A stretch of 64,000 nucleotides of DNA from CAAGNP01 sp045603545 (GCA_045603545.1 JAZUMG010000040.1:1-64000); one strand, 5' to 3'. Shown: positions 50,669 through 60,455, counted from the stretch's first letter. The notes: a model not told the origin generated them from the letters alone. Numbers and translations: made by a program.

Positions 50669-51898
50669 TTATACAATCTCCTCAAATGCTTTTTTGATTA
50701 TTGCAATGGCTTCCCTCAATTCTGCCTCGTTGATTACCAATGGTGGGGCAAATCTAATGATGTGTTTGTGGGTTGGCTTCGCAATGAGCCCCATCTCTGC
50801 CATTTTCAGGCATATATCCCATGCCTCTACACCATTTGTGGGTTCTGTTACCACAGCGTTGAGGAGACCTTTGCCCCTCACATATTTGAATAGTGGTGAT
50901 TTGATCTTGGAGATCTCCTCGCGGAATATCTTGCCGAGACGTTCTGCATTTTCTGTGAGATTCTCCTCTTTTACCACCTGGAGTGCTGCCATTGCCACTT
51001 TGGCTGCCAATGGGAAGCCTCCGAAGGTAGATCCGTGCTCACCAGGTTTGATGGTAAGCATTATCTCGTCATCTGCAAGTACTGCAGAAACAGGGAGAAC
51101 ACCCCCTGAGAGGGCTTTGCCGATTATCACCATGTCGGGGCGGATCCCTTCATGGTCGCTGCAGAGCATACGCCCTGTACGGGCAATACCTGTCTGCACC
51201 TCATCTGCCACGAACAGGACATTGTGCTTTTTGCATAGGTCGTAGCATGTTTTCAAGTAGCCGTCATCCGGAACATATACGCCGGCTTCACCCTGGATGG
51301 GCTCGAGCATAAGGGCAGCCACCTTGTCCCCTTTCTCTTCCAGAACCTGTTCGAGAGCCTTCGGGTCATTGTAGGGGATGGTTACAAAGCCGGGTGTGAA
51401 AGGTCCGTATTGTGAGTAGCTGTCGGGGTCGGTAGAGATGGACACGATGGTGATGGTGCGTCCGTGGAAGTTGCCGTCGCAAGTGAGGATCAGGGCTTCA
51501 TTCTCAGGAATCCCTTTGCGGATATAGCCCCATCTGCGGGCAAGTTTGAGGGCTGTCTCCACAGCCTCTGCCCCCGAGTTCATAGGGAGAAGCTTGTCAT
51601 AACCGAAATACTCTGTGGCGAATTTCTCGTATGGTCCCAGACAGTCGTTGTAGAATGCCCTCGATGTAAGGCACAGGTCGTGTGCCTGATCGCATAGCGC
51701 CTGCACGATTTTGGGATGGCAGTGACCCTGGTTCACAGCCGAATATGCTGAAAGAAAGTCGAAATATCTTTTACCATCTACGTCCCATACATAGATGCCT
51801 TTTCCTTTTGAAAGGACTACAGGTAGCGGGTGGTAGTTGTGTGCCCCGTATTTATCCTCAAGATCGATGTAGGATTGTGCTTTAGGTGATATATTCAT
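50669..51898 (-). CDS. rocD: Ornithine-oxo-acid transaminase (409 aa)
   Basis: PLP enzyme converting ornithine and 2-oxoglutarate to glutamate semialdehyde and glutamate. Motifs: GKRYFDFLSAYSAVNQGHCHP, NSGAEAVETALKLAR, ADEVQTGIARTG, and the PLP Lys in IIGKALSGGVLPVSA. Full length. It forms an operon with ctlX and probably fbp, and is divergent from the first TBDR cassette. Confidence 0.95.
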   Translation of the reverse strand: MNISPKAQSYIDLEDKYGAHNYHPLPVVLSKGKGIYVWDVDGKRYFDFLSAYSAVNQGHCHPKIVQALCDQAHDLCLTSRAFYNDCLGPYEKFATEYFGYDKLLPMNSGAEAVETALKLARRWGYIRKGIPENEALILTCDGNFHGRTITIVSISTDPDSYSQYGPFTPGFVTIPYNDPKALEQVLEEKGDKVAALMLEPIQGEAGVYVPDDGYLKTCYDLCKKHNVLFVADEVQTGIARTGRMLCSDHEGIRPDMVIIGKALSGGVLPVSAVLADDEIMLTIKPGEHGSTFGGFPLAAKVAMAALQVVKEENLTENAERLGKIFREEISKIKSPLFKYVRGKGLLNAVVTEPTNGVEAWDICLKMAEMGLIAKPTHKHIIRFAPPLVINEAELREAIAIIKKAFEEIV

Positions 51899-51930
51899 GG
51901 TGTTTTTGCGTTTTTAATTTATAATCCTCA

Positions 51931-51970
51931 CAAATATAATAAAATTTTTTCCTTTTTATTTGTACTTTTG
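51931..51970. promoter_or_regulatory. Divergent -7 boxes, rocD operon and TBDR cassette 1
   Basis: Minus-strand TATATTTG (51938-51931) for rocD; plus-strand TACTTTTG (51963-51970), 21 bp before the ATG at 51992. The boxes are 24 bp apart. No TTTG at -33 in either direction. Confidence 0.5.
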
Positions 51971-51991
51971 CCGCCAACAAAATCTTTACCG

Positions 51992-52621
51992 ATGCGTCTG
52001 AGATTAGTATTTACATTCCTGACCCTTGTTTCGCTTGTTTCAATGTCGGGGCAGGATCTCTCTCCGGAAGCCTTGCTCTTCAGGGGGAAAGTTGCATCTT
52101 CTTACCCGTATATGAAATACACAGGCATCTACTATGCGTATTCCATGGAGTATAAAGAGGGGGTACTGAAGTACAATCACAAACTTTACGAAGGTGTCCA
52201 TCTCAACTACAATGCCCATAAGGGTGAGATGTGTGTGGATAACGGAAACGGTATGCAGCCTATTGTGTTGAATGAGAAATATTTCGAATACTGTGAATTC
52301 GATGGGAAGAAATTTGTCTATCTGACCGGAGTAGAGCCCCTTGAGGATGGCTATTACCAGGTCCTTTTCGAAAATAGTGAGGCGGTGCTCTACAAGAGGA
52401 TAATCAAGCATTATGAGGCAAGGGATGTGAATAAAGAGTTTATAGAGAAGGTCTCATACCATTTCTACAAAGGTGACCAGTACAGACAGCTTAAGACAAA
52501 ATACCAGTTGTTCAAATTCTATCCTGAGTACAAGAACCTCAGATACAAGGAGCAAGGGACTATGGAGGGTGACCTGGTGGTGATACTTGGAAAAATATAT
52601 AATGTGGAGGGTGTGAGATGA
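51992..52621 (+). CDS. Small secreted cassette protein, copy 1 (209 aa)
   Basis: Unknown function. The start at 51992 (MRLRLVFTFLTLVSLVSM) follows the -7 box and gives a signal peptide; Met at 51968 lies inside the promoter. The mature protein is rich in Tyr, Lys and charged beta strands: LFRGKVASSYPYMKYTGIYY, YNHKLYEGVHLNYNAHKGEM. It is clearly homologous to the 230-residue protein at 59763 (shared LxRGxV, YxxYxGxYxAY, N-x-H pattern). Both copies overlap the start of an STN-containing TBDR by 4 bp (ATGA). This fixed coupling suggests a dedicated partner of the receptor, for instance a periplasmic or inner-leaflet factor. Confidence 0.75.
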   Translation: MRLRLVFTFLTLVSLVSMSGQDLSPEALLFRGKVASSYPYMKYTGIYYAYSMEYKEGVLKYNHKLYEGVHLNYNAHKGEMCVDNGNGMQPIVLNEKYFEYCEFDGKKFVYLTGVEPLEDGYYQVLFENSEAVLYKRIIKHYEARDVNKEFIEKVSYHFYKGDQYRQLKTKYQLFKFYPEYKNLRYKEQGTMEGDLVVILGKIYNVEGVR

Positions 52622-55305
52622 GAAGGTGTGGCCTTATATTGATTTTTGCACTCCTGTCAATTGGCTCAGCCCTGGGACAGAGCAAAAACATAAATCTCTA
52701 CAGGGCATCTATGGACTCGATCGTCAATATGATGGAGCACCGCGGATACGGCAATATCTATTTTGTGGAGGATACAGCCAAGCGTCCCAGATTTACATTC
52801 CAGTGTGCAGAGGAGGACTTTTTGAAGGTGGTCCAATCTGAAATCTATAAAGCGGGATACTCCATCTCCAAATATGGCGAGGATGTCTTCATCTTGAAAG
52901 GGGCTGGAATCTCCACTTCACTCCCATATACTTATTTCGGCAGCAAGACTGAATCAACGAAAAGTGACAATTCATACGTGGCAGCCTTGAGTCAGGAGAA
53001 TCAGGTGGCTACCATCCAGCAAAAGGTGTATGAGATAGGTCGTAAGGACAGGATATCACAGGATCCGATATACCTTAGCGGTATTGTCAAGGATGCCAGA
53101 AGTGGCGAACCTATTATGGCAGTATCGGTATATAATGAGGAGAACAAGTCCTACGCCTCCACAGATGAGTATGGATTCTATAAGATACTCCTCCCTCCAG
53201 GTCTCCATAAAGTGAAATTCAGCGGATTTTCACTGGAGGATGTTGCTTTGGATGTGGAGATTTATGAGTCGGGTGACCTGGATGTGGTGATGTCAGAGAA
53301 GGTCCTCTCCCTCAAAGGTGCTGTGGTGGCTGCAGATGTTGTAGATAACCGCAAGAGCAACAAGATGGGTGTTGAGCTTATAAGGATAGGTAGGGTGAAA
53401 CAGGTCCCTACTGTATTCGGTGAGGCAGATGTGCTCAAGATTGTCCTTACCCTTCCAGGTGTGAAATCTGTGGGTGAAGCATCAAACGGTTTCAATGTCA
53501 GGGGTGGAGCAGTAGACCAGAACCTTATCCTTTTCAATGAAGGTACCATCTATAACCCTTCGCACCTTTTCGGCCTTTTCTCAGCATTCAATCCCGATGT
53601 GGTGAGCGATCTGGAACTCTACAAGAGCTCAATCCCGGCACAATATGGCGGAAGAATCTCGTCAGTTCTGGAGATAAGGGGCAGAGAGGGTAACAGCAAT
53701 AAAATTACCGGCTCGGCAGGTATAGGCCTATTGACAACACATGCCCATCTTGAAGGACCGCTGTCGCCAACCACCACTTTTATCATAGGAGGCAGAACCA
53801 CTTACTCGAACTGGATACTCAATCTCCTTCCGGAGGAGAACAGCAACTATGCCAACGGTAAGGCCAACTTCTATGACCTGAATGCCTCTGTGACCCAGAA
53901 GATAGGGAAAAAGAACACTTTGTCAGCTTCCGGGTACTATTCGAGGGATGGCTTTGAGTTCGGTCTTGACGGCAAGAGACACACATACAATAACCTCAAT
54001 GCCTCATTGAGATGGAGATCTGTATTCAGCGATGAACACCAGATGGTAGCATCTGTGGGGTATGACCAGTATGGTTACAACTCTTACCGCGTCCCCAGAG
54101 ACGGATCCTCTTCAATGTCACAGAATCCTTATGGTACAGTTATGAACTTTGGAATCAAACAGGGTTTTGCCAAAGTGCATTTCCAGTCCATAATATCTTC
54201 GAATCACAAGTTGAGTTATGGTCTGAACACCATATTCTATAATGTGAATCCTGGGTCTATAGAGCCTACTTGCAAAGACTCCACATTTGTGACACCGATT
54301 TACCTCGGTATAGAGCAGGGTGTGGAAGCGGCCCTTTATGTTTCGGATACTTGGGATATTACCGACAAATTCTCTACTGACCTGGGAATCAGGTATTCGT
54401 CGTTCTTTGCCATGAAGCCTTTCAAGTATTATGGCGGACCTGAATTCAGATTGTCGGGAAAATATCTGATAGATGACATTTTCACAGTGAAGGCTGGATT
54501 CAACAGTATGATGCAGTATATCCATATGCTCTCCAACACCACAACAGCTTCACCTACCGATACCTGGAAATTGTCTGATGTGAATATCAAACCCCAGAGC
54601 GGATGGCAGGCAGCAGCGGCTTTGTATGCAAATCTGTTTGAGAATCAGGTGGAGGCCTCAGTTGAGGGATACTACAAGAGGATGAAAAATTATCTCGATT
54701 ATGCGGATGGTGCTGTCCTTACGATGAACCCTAATGTGTCTGATGAGGTAGTTCCTGTGTTTGGAAAGGCCTGGGGTCTTGAGTTTATGATGAAAAAGCC
54801 TTTGGGCAAACTCAATGGTTGGATAAGTTATACCTATTCTCGTACCCATCTGAAGGAGATGGAGGACAGGGGCGTTTCTTCCATAAATGGCGGGGCCTGG
54901 TATCCAGCAATCTATGACAAGCCGCACGATGTGAAGTTTGTGGGAAATTACAAGTTTACCCACAGATTGAGCCTTTCTATGAATATGGAGTACTCTACAG
55001 GAAGACCTATAACTGTCCCTGTATCCACCTACTACTACGCAGGAGCGATGAGGCTGGAGTATTCGGACAGGAACACCTACAGGATACCCGATTATTTCAG
55101 ACTGGATGCAGCCATCAATATTGAGCCGAGTCACTACCTTAAGAAGCTTACACACTTCTCCATCACCGTGGGTGTGTACAATGTGACAGGCAGGAAGAAT
55201 GCATATTCCGTATATTTTGACACAACTTTGGATGGGATAGCAGGACACAAGCTCACCATATATGGATGCCCTATCCCTTATGTTAACGTTAATATCAAGT
55301 TCTAA
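52618..55305 (+). CDS. TonB-dependent receptor with STN and CarboxypepD-reg domains, copy 1 (895 aa)
   Basis: Outer-membrane transporter. Signal peptide 1-21; an STN (secretin/TonB short) domain at about 30-95; a CarboxypepD-reg-like beta-sandwich at about 152-227 (IYLSGIVKDARSGEPIMAVS); plug at about 245-355 (FGEADVLKIVLTLPGVKSVG, FNVRGGAVDQNLILFN, YNPSHLFGLFSAF, YGGRISSVLEIRG); then the barrel, ending PIPYVNVNIKF. STN domains often signal to FecR-type anti-sigma factors, but no such genes are near. The start overlaps the preceding small gene (ATGA) and its stop overlaps the DUF4249 start (TAATG). Confidence 0.94.
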   Translation: MRRCGLILIFALLSIGSALGQSKNINLYRASMDSIVNMMEHRGYGNIYFVEDTAKRPRFTFQCAEEDFLKVVQSEIYKAGYSISKYGEDVFILKGAGISTSLPYTYFGSKTESTKSDNSYVAALSQENQVATIQQKVYEIGRKDRISQDPIYLSGIVKDARSGEPIMAVSVYNEENKSYASTDEYGFYKILLPPGLHKVKFSGFSLEDVALDVEIYESGDLDVVMSEKVLSLKGAVVAADVVDNRKSNKMGVELIRIGRVKQVPTVFGEADVLKIVLTLPGVKSVGEASNGFNVRGGAVDQNLILFNEGTIYNPSHLFGLFSAFNPDVVSDLELYKSSIPAQYGGRISSVLEIRGREGNSNKITGSAGIGLLTTHAHLEGPLSPTTTFIIGGRTTYSNWILNLLPEENSNYANGKANFYDLNASVTQKIGKKNTLSASGYYSRDGFEFGLDGKRHTYNNLNASLRWRSVFSDEHQMVASVGYDQYGYNSYRVPRDGSSSMSQNPYGTVMNFGIKQGFAKVHFQSIISSNHKLSYGLNTIFYNVNPGSIEPTCKDSTFVTPIYLGIEQGVEAALYVSDTWDITDKFSTDLGIRYSSFFAMKPFKYYGGPEFRLSGKYLIDDIFTVKAGFNSMMQYIHMLSNTTTASPTDTWKLSDVNIKPQSGWQAAAALYANLFENQVEASVEGYYKRMKNYLDYADGAVLTMNPNVSDEVVPVFGKAWGLEFMMKKPLGKLNGWISYTYSRTHLKEMEDRGVSSINGGAWYPAIYDKPHDVKFVGNYKFTHRLSLSMNMEYSTGRPITVPVSTYYYAGAMRLEYSDRNTYRIPDYFRLDAAINIEPSHYLKKLTHFSITVGVYNVTGRKNAYSVYFDTTLDGIAGHKLTIYGCPIPYVNVNIKF

Positions 55306-56501
55306 TGAAGAGAAGATTATACATATATATGGCAATTGTCTGTGCCGCTGCTGTCTCCTGCATATATCCGTATGAGGTGGATCTGAAGGAGGGTACCAGC
55401 GGAACAGTGGTTATAAGTGGAGATATCCTGTGTGGAGAAATATCCAAATTCGATATAAGCCTTACCCAAAGTGTGTCAGATACAGTGTCAGATGTGTTTG
55501 GCGTGCATGAACTGTATGTGGAGGGGGAAGATGGCTCCAGGTATGATGGGACAGGCAGCAAGTATTTTATCCCCAGTTACCAAGGGGGCAGTGTCGGGTA
55601 TGCCTCATATGAGGTTGATACCAGAAACCTCGACAAGAATATCCGTTACAGGTTTGTGGCCAAAATATCAAAAGGGGTGGATTCGAAGGTCTATGCCAAG
55701 ACATATTCCACTGACTTTATGCCAGTGCTCATATCACCCCCTATAGACTCCATCTCCTACAAGGTGGCAGATGACAGTATGTCTGTCGCAATTCAGGTTA
55801 CCACCCACGATGACAACAAACCTGTAGGTTGCTATCGCTGGACATATGAAGAGAACTGGGAGGTGGTTTCTGAACAGATGGCAACACACGCTTACAGTTA
55901 CTACAGCAACAGTGTCTATGAGATAGACTTTGAATCGCAGAACAGGTACTACTGCTGGGGTAAATCGGTTTCATCAGATTTTTATCTTTTCAACACTCAG
56001 GAGATGGGTGCGAATGTTGCCCCTCTCGTTACCATCCAGACCCTTGACAGGGAGGAGAAGAAACTGAGTCGCCTATACTGTATAGATGTGACACAGTTCG
56101 TTGTCAGTGAGGAGAATTACCGTTTTTGGGAGACAATGAGGAAAAATTCAGGGAGTGTCGGTGACATTTACTCTCCCCAGCCGGGAAAGCCGAGGGGAAA
56201 TATTGTTTGTGAAGAGGATAGGGATGAGTATGTCATAGGGGCAGTATCCTGCTCCACTATCTCCACCCTCAGGAGATTCATCACCAGGGAGGAGTTTGGA
56301 ATTTACTACAATCCATCTGACTGTGGTTTCAGGAATTTTGACCGGGGACAGTGGCAGACAGCCTATATGGAAGGTTTTGATATCGTGACCATTATGGAGG
56401 GTGTGACTCCCCCATATCTGTGGGCAAAGGAGGAGTGTGTGGACTGCACACTGTACGGAACCAAGAACAAGCCCGATTTCTGGCCGACAGACAACAATTA
56501 G
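55305..56501 (+). CDS. DUF4249 lipoprotein of cassette 1 (398 aa)
   Basis: Third DUF4249 lipoprotein. Signal peptide MKRRLYIYMAIVCAAAVSC with the lipid-modified Cys about residue 19, followed by IYPYEVDLKEGTSGTVVISG. Its mature start resembles that of the copy at 63118 (CIYPF). The C-terminal region has a CVDCTLYG element, and five cysteines follow the lipobox. The start codon shares a base with the TBDR stop. It probably caps the receptor at the outer-membrane surface (inference). Confidence 0.87.
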   Translation: MKRRLYIYMAIVCAAAVSCIYPYEVDLKEGTSGTVVISGDILCGEISKFDISLTQSVSDTVSDVFGVHELYVEGEDGSRYDGTGSKYFIPSYQGGSVGYASYEVDTRNLDKNIRYRFVAKISKGVDSKVYAKTYSTDFMPVLISPPIDSISYKVADDSMSVAIQVTTHDDNKPVGCYRWTYEENWEVVSEQMATHAYSYYSNSVYEIDFESQNRYYCWGKSVSSDFYLFNTQEMGANVAPLVTIQTLDREEKKLSRLYCIDVTQFVVSEENYRFWETMRKNSGSVGDIYSPQPGKPRGNIVCEEDRDEYVIGAVSCSTISTLRRFITREEFGIYYNPSDCGFRNFDRGQWQTAYMEGFDIVTIMEGVTPPYLWAKEECVDCTLYGTKNKPDFWPTDNN

Positions 56502-56504
56502 ATT

Positions 56505-58172
56505 ATGGGAAAGTTGAGAAATATATTTTGTTTGGCAATAATCCTCCTCTCCATCCCTCTTCAAGGGAGAGAGGTGGTGGAGCGTCTATATGTTACCACC
56601 GACAAGAACAGCTATGTGGCAGGTGATGTCGTAGGGTGTGCTCTGTATTGCTTTGAATTGAAAAACAGCTCATTGTTACTCTCAGGATTCAGCTCTGTGG
56701 CCTATCTGGAGCTTGTGTCGGCGGATGGGGTGTCAATGCAGGAGAAGGTGGCCCTGGTAGATGGTGTTGGCGGTGCTATGCTAAGACTCTCTCCAAATCT
56801 CCCTTCTGGCAATTACAAACTGGTGGCTTACACCAAGCAGAACAGAAATGAATCAGGTTTTACCCCGTATGCAAAGGATATCACCATATACAATACTTTG
56901 GTGGAAACCAAGGTGAAGGGGAATGTTGAGATTGTGGAGGGGGAAGTTTCGCATGGAGAGGGGGCAGAGAATCCCATTTCCCCATTGGTGCAAGTGAGCG
57001 TGTCCAATGGCAAAGTACAGGGCAAAATTCCTGTGGAGATCTTGTCCAAGGTGAAGGAAAAGGCTTTCCTGAGCGTTTCGGTGTATCATAAGGATTTGCT
57101 CTCCCAGCTTCCTGCCCAGGAGATCCGCTCATTTATGACAGGTGCATTGAAGGGTGGGGCCGGTGTGGTTTCCCATACATATGTTCCAGACTTTGAAGGT
57201 GAGGTGGTGCAGTTCAAATCGGATGGCATAAACAGAAAAATGATCCTTTCGTTCCCAGGCAGGGACAACAATATATACATATCCAATGTCAATGAGAACG
57301 GGGACCTTTATTTCTATACAGGCAGCGTCTATGGTACCAAGGATGGTATGCTGCAGGTGATGCCCGGCTATTCAGATAGAGCACACAAATCCGAACTTGT
57401 CTCACCGTTTATCGGAAAATTTGACTTTGATTATCCTAAGATGTATATCACCAAAGGGATGAAGGGGGAACTGGAGGCAAAAAGTGTTGCAATGCAGGTA
57501 AACAGAAGGTTCGGAGGGGATACCCTTACTGTCCCTCTTCCTGAAAGGGGTGACCCGTTTATGGAGGTGCCGGACAAATCCTATCTTCTGGACGATTATA
57601 CAAGATTCCACACCATTCACGAGGTGATTACCGAGTATATTTCCAATGTGAGGATAAGGACTCTGGATGGAAAGAAAAGTTTCACCATCCTGTTTAAGGA
57701 TGCCGTGGGCAATGAGATGTACTCCCGTTTTGCAACATTGGCCCTTCTGGACGGTATGCCTATATTCAACCACGAGGATATCCTGGATTATGACCCAATG
57801 CTTGTGAAGCAGATAAGGGTCTATACCAGTCCATACAGGATTTCAGACATTACATACGAGGGTGTCATCTGTTTTGATACATATAAAGGGAATATCCCCT
57901 CTTTTCCTGTGGACAAGGATGCATATATGTTTACATACAAAGGCTCTTTGTATCCTGAATACATCTCTGGAGAGCAGTTTTACAACAACAGCGACATCCC
58001 GAACTATAGGGAGACCCTCTATTGGAATCCTATGGTCAGGATGGCTCCTGGCGATGCTCTCCGTTTTGAGTGCGTGGCTCCCAAATATCCAGGTCATTTT
58101 GAACTCGTAGTGGAGGGTGTTACCGAGTCAGGCCAACCTGTATTCTACAGGACAAGTTTTGAGGTTCTATGA
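56505..58172 (+). CDS. Secreted protein with macroglobulin-like and plug-like domains (555 aa)
   Basis: Signal peptide MGKLRNIFCLAIILLSIPLQG. Residues about 25-125 look like an MG2 domain (RLYVTTDKNSYVAGDVVGC, LPSGNYKLVAYTKQ), the unit that makes up alpha-2-macroglobulins. The middle is beta-rich. Residues about 370-480 resemble a TonB-receptor plug (LALLDGMPIFNHEDIL, DYDPMLVKQIRVYTSPYRIS, GVICFDTYKG), yet no barrel follows. It starts 3 bp after the DUF4249 gene and overlaps the transporter start. It could be an accessory component that docks with the receptor; function unknown. Confidence 0.72.
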   Translation: MGKLRNIFCLAIILLSIPLQGREVVERLYVTTDKNSYVAGDVVGCALYCFELKNSSLLLSGFSSVAYLELVSADGVSMQEKVALVDGVGGAMLRLSPNLPSGNYKLVAYTKQNRNESGFTPYAKDITIYNTLVETKVKGNVEIVEGEVSHGEGAENPISPLVQVSVSNGKVQGKIPVEILSKVKEKAFLSVSVYHKDLLSQLPAQEIRSFMTGALKGGAGVVSHTYVPDFEGEVVQFKSDGINRKMILSFPGRDNNIYISNVNENGDLYFYTGSVYGTKDGMLQVMPGYSDRAHKSELVSPFIGKFDFDYPKMYITKGMKGELEAKSVAMQVNRRFGGDTLTVPLPERGDPFMEVPDKSYLLDDYTRFHTIHEVITEYISNVRIRTLDGKKSFTILFKDAVGNEMYSRFATLALLDGMPIFNHEDILDYDPMLVKQIRVYTSPYRISDITYEGVICFDTYKGNIPSFPVDKDAYMFTYKGSLYPEYISGEQFYNNSDIPNYRETLYWNPMVRMAPGDALRFECVAPKYPGHFELVVEGVTESGQPVFYRTSFEVL

Positions 58173-59746
58173 TGAAGAAGAAAAGGGAGTTCCCGAACAC
58201 CTATGTGATAATTTTTGCCATCATGCTCCTCTGCGCAGTGGCCACTTGGTTTGTGCCGGGAGGTGAGTATTCCACTGTGGGAGAAGAACTTGTATATACA
58301 GAAGTTGAATCTGTGCCACAGACCTGGCAGCTTTTCGAAGCCCTCTATTCCGGTTTTGCCAAGCAAGCGGAGATTATTGTATTTATCCTCATCATTGGAG
58401 GTGCCTTCTGGATTGTAAACTCCTCCAAATCGATTGATGTGGGGATTATCTCCTTCCTGGGGGCCACCAGAAGACTTGAGCGTTTCCCGTTGCTTCGCAA
58501 GATAGGTGTGAACAATATAGTGATGTCTCTGATAATCATCCTCTTCTCGCTGTTTGGCGGAGTCTTCGGGATGAGTGAGGAGACACTTGCATTTGTGGTG
58601 GTGCTGGTTCCACTTGCCATCTCTATGGGGTACGATTCCATTGTGGGAGTATCCCTTGTATATGTGGCGGCGCACGTAGGTTTTGCCGGGGCATTCCTGA
58701 ACCCTTTTACCGTAGGTGTTGCCCAAAATATGGCGGATCTTCCGATGTTCTCGGGTATGGGCTATCGCCTTTTCTGTTGGGCCTTGCTTACCGCAATATT
58801 GATAGTGGTGGTTCTCGTATATGCGGCAAGGGTGAAAAGGGATCCAAAGAGATCTCTTGTCTATGAGAGCGACAGTTACTGGAGAGAAAAAATCGGAGAG
58901 GAGGGGGAAAAGGTTGAATACAGGAGCAACAGCTCCTCTTTGGTGGCATTTCTCCTGGCGATGGGGGCAATCATAGCATATGCCATCCGATATTCTGCAG
59001 AGTGCAGCATCAGGATCGGGGAGACTGAGTATGCGGCAGTATGGCTGTTGCCTGTAGCTGCTGCCCTTTTTGCAGGGGTGTCAATCATTGCCTTGAGGCG
59101 TTCATACCACTTTTTCATATTGACTTTGCTCGGATTTACCATAGTATACCTTATCATCGGAGTTCTTGCCTTCGGGTGGTATATAGGTGAGATTTCGGCA
59201 CTGTTCCTTGCATTCGGAGTCCTTTGTGGCATCTCTGTGGGGCTCTCGCCCAACAATATAGTGAAAGAGTTCCTCAACGGTGCGAAGGATATCATGTCTG
59301 CAGCACTTGTAGTGGGATTTGCTGCAGGTATTGTGATAATACTGAAGGATGGCAAAATAATTGATTCAATCCTCCACTCCATGGCCTCCTGGCTGGGTGA
59401 TGCGGGACAGATGGCCTCATTGTCACTTATGTACGGCATACAGACCATTATAAATCTCATTATCCCATCTGCCACTGCCAAAGCTGCCATTACCATCCCT
59501 ATTATGGCTCCGTTTTCGGACCTTATCGGGCTGTCACGCCAGTCAATGGTGATGGCATTCCAGTTCGGGGACGGTTTTACCAATATGATTACCCCCACAT
59601 CCGGAGTCCTTATTGCAGCACTTGGAATGGCTAAAATCCCATATTCGAAGTGGGTGAAATGGGTATGGAAATTCATATTGTTGCTGATAGTTGTGGGATT
59701 TTTGTTGCTAATTCCTGCAGCTTATTTGAATTTAACTGGTTTTTAG
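58169..59746 (+). CDS. YfcC/ArcD-type inner-membrane carrier (525 aa)
   Basis: Polytopic transporter of the YfcC (C4-dicarboxylate anaerobic carrier/ arginine-ornithine antiporter-like) family, with about 12 hydrophobic helices. N-terminal NTYVIIFAIMLLCAVATWFVPGGEY is typical, as are GMSEETLAFVVVLVPLAISMGYD, NPFTVGVAQNMADLP and IIPSATAKAAITIPIMAP. The start is 58169 (ATGA overlap with the previous gene) or the adjacent Met at 58172. Family members carry basic amino acids, peptides or dicarboxylates. With citrulline/ornithine genes 8 kb away an amino-acid substrate is attractive but unproven. Confidence 0.88.
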   Translation: MMKKKREFPNTYVIIFAIMLLCAVATWFVPGGEYSTVGEELVYTEVESVPQTWQLFEALYSGFAKQAEIIVFILIIGGAFWIVNSSKSIDVGIISFLGATRRLERFPLLRKIGVNNIVMSLIIILFSLFGGVFGMSEETLAFVVVLVPLAISMGYDSIVGVSLVYVAAHVGFAGAFLNPFTVGVAQNMADLPMFSGMGYRLFCWALLTAILIVVVLVYAARVKRDPKRSLVYESDSYWREKIGEEGEKVEYRSNSSSLVAFLLAMGAIIAYAIRYSAECSIRIGETEYAAVWLLPVAAALFAGVSIIALRRSYHFFILTLLGFTIVYLIIGVLAFGWYIGEISALFLAFGVLCGISVGLSPNNIVKEFLNGAKDIMSAALVVGFAAGIVIILKDGKIIDSILHSMASWLGDAGQMASLSLMYGIQTIINLIIPSATAKAAITIPIMAPFSDLIGLSRQSMVMAFQFGDGFTNMITPTSGVLIAALGMAKIPYSKWVKWVWKFILLLIVVGFLLLIPAAYLNLTGF

Positions 59747-59755
59747 ATACTTTTG
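59725..59755 (+). promoter_or_regulatory. Consensus promoter of TBDR cassette 2
   Basis: -33 TTTG (59725-59728), 19-bp spacer, -7 TACTTTTG (59748-59755). The -33 box lies in the last codons of the carrier gene. The ATG of the next gene is only 7 nt downstream, so the mRNA would be nearly leaderless. Confidence 0.75.
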
Positions 59756-59762
59756 CATCCCT

Positions 59763-60455
59763 ATGTCGGTAAAGTGTCTCCATATCAGAGCCGTTCTGGT
59801 CCTCCTTCTGGCCCTCTCTTTTGGGGAGGTCAGTGGTCAGCAGTATCCACAGAAGTCATATCAGGAGAGTGTGGATATGCAGTCCCTTCTCTATAGGGGA
59901 CGGGTGGAGAGGAGATATGCCTACAGGTACCAGGGGACATATTTCGCTTACCAGGACAAATATGTGAAAGGTGAGGTCTATTTCAACAAAAGGCACTATT
60001 CAGATGTTCTGATCAATCTCAATTCACATCGTGACAGGGTCTCAGTGACCAAATCTGAGGGGCAGCTTCCTGTGATTCTCGACAGAAGGTATGTGGAGTG
60101 GTTCAAAATGGGGAGCCGACTCTTTGTCAATATTGAAAATGGAAAATATCAAGAACTTAATGGAGGGTATTATGAGGTGTTGTTTGACGATGGGGAGAAG
60201 AGACTCCTGAAGAAGATCTATAAGGAGTACAAAGAGCTCCTGGAGAGGGATGTTGTGGAGAGGGAGTTCCTGTCAAAGATTGATTACTACCTGGTGACTG
60301 GAGGGAAAGCGGAAAAGGTGCACGGAAAAAAGAGCTTTGCCAAACTGTTTCCACAAAGCAAAAAGGATATAAAAAGGGTAAACAGAGAGGCCTCTTTTGC
60401 AGTGAAAGAGGATAAGGATTTGTTGTACAAAGCATATATGGAGGTTGTCAGATGA
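59763..60455 (+). CDS. Small secreted cassette protein, copy 2 (230 aa)
   Basis: Homologue of the protein at 51992-52621. Signal peptide MSVKCLHIRAVLVLLLALSF. The mature part keeps LLYRGRVERRYAYRYQGTYF, VYFNKRHYSDVLINLNSHRD, VEWFKMGSRLFVNI and GGYYEVLFDDGEKRLLKKIY, and ends in a basic tail of about 30 residues that the first copy lacks. Its last 4 bases overlap the TBDR start (ATGA), exactly as in copy 1. It has its own consensus promoter. Function unknown; partner of an STN-type receptor by context. Confidence 0.76.
   Translation: MSVKCLHIRAVLVLLLALSFGEVSGQQYPQKSYQESVDMQSLLYRGRVERRYAYRYQGTYFAYQDKYVKGEVYFNKRHYSDVLINLNSHRDRVSVTKSEGQLPVILDRRYVEWFKMGSRLFVNIENGKYQELNGGYYEVLFDDGEKRLLKKIYKEYKELLERDVVEREFLSKIDYYLVTGGKAEKVHGKKSFAKLFPQSKKDIKRVNREASFAVKEDKDLLYKAYMEVVR

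Noticed and set aside
52618..53000. FecI/FecR-type sigma signalling linked to the STN domains
   Set aside because: No sigma factor or FecR gene is present anywhere near either cassette.
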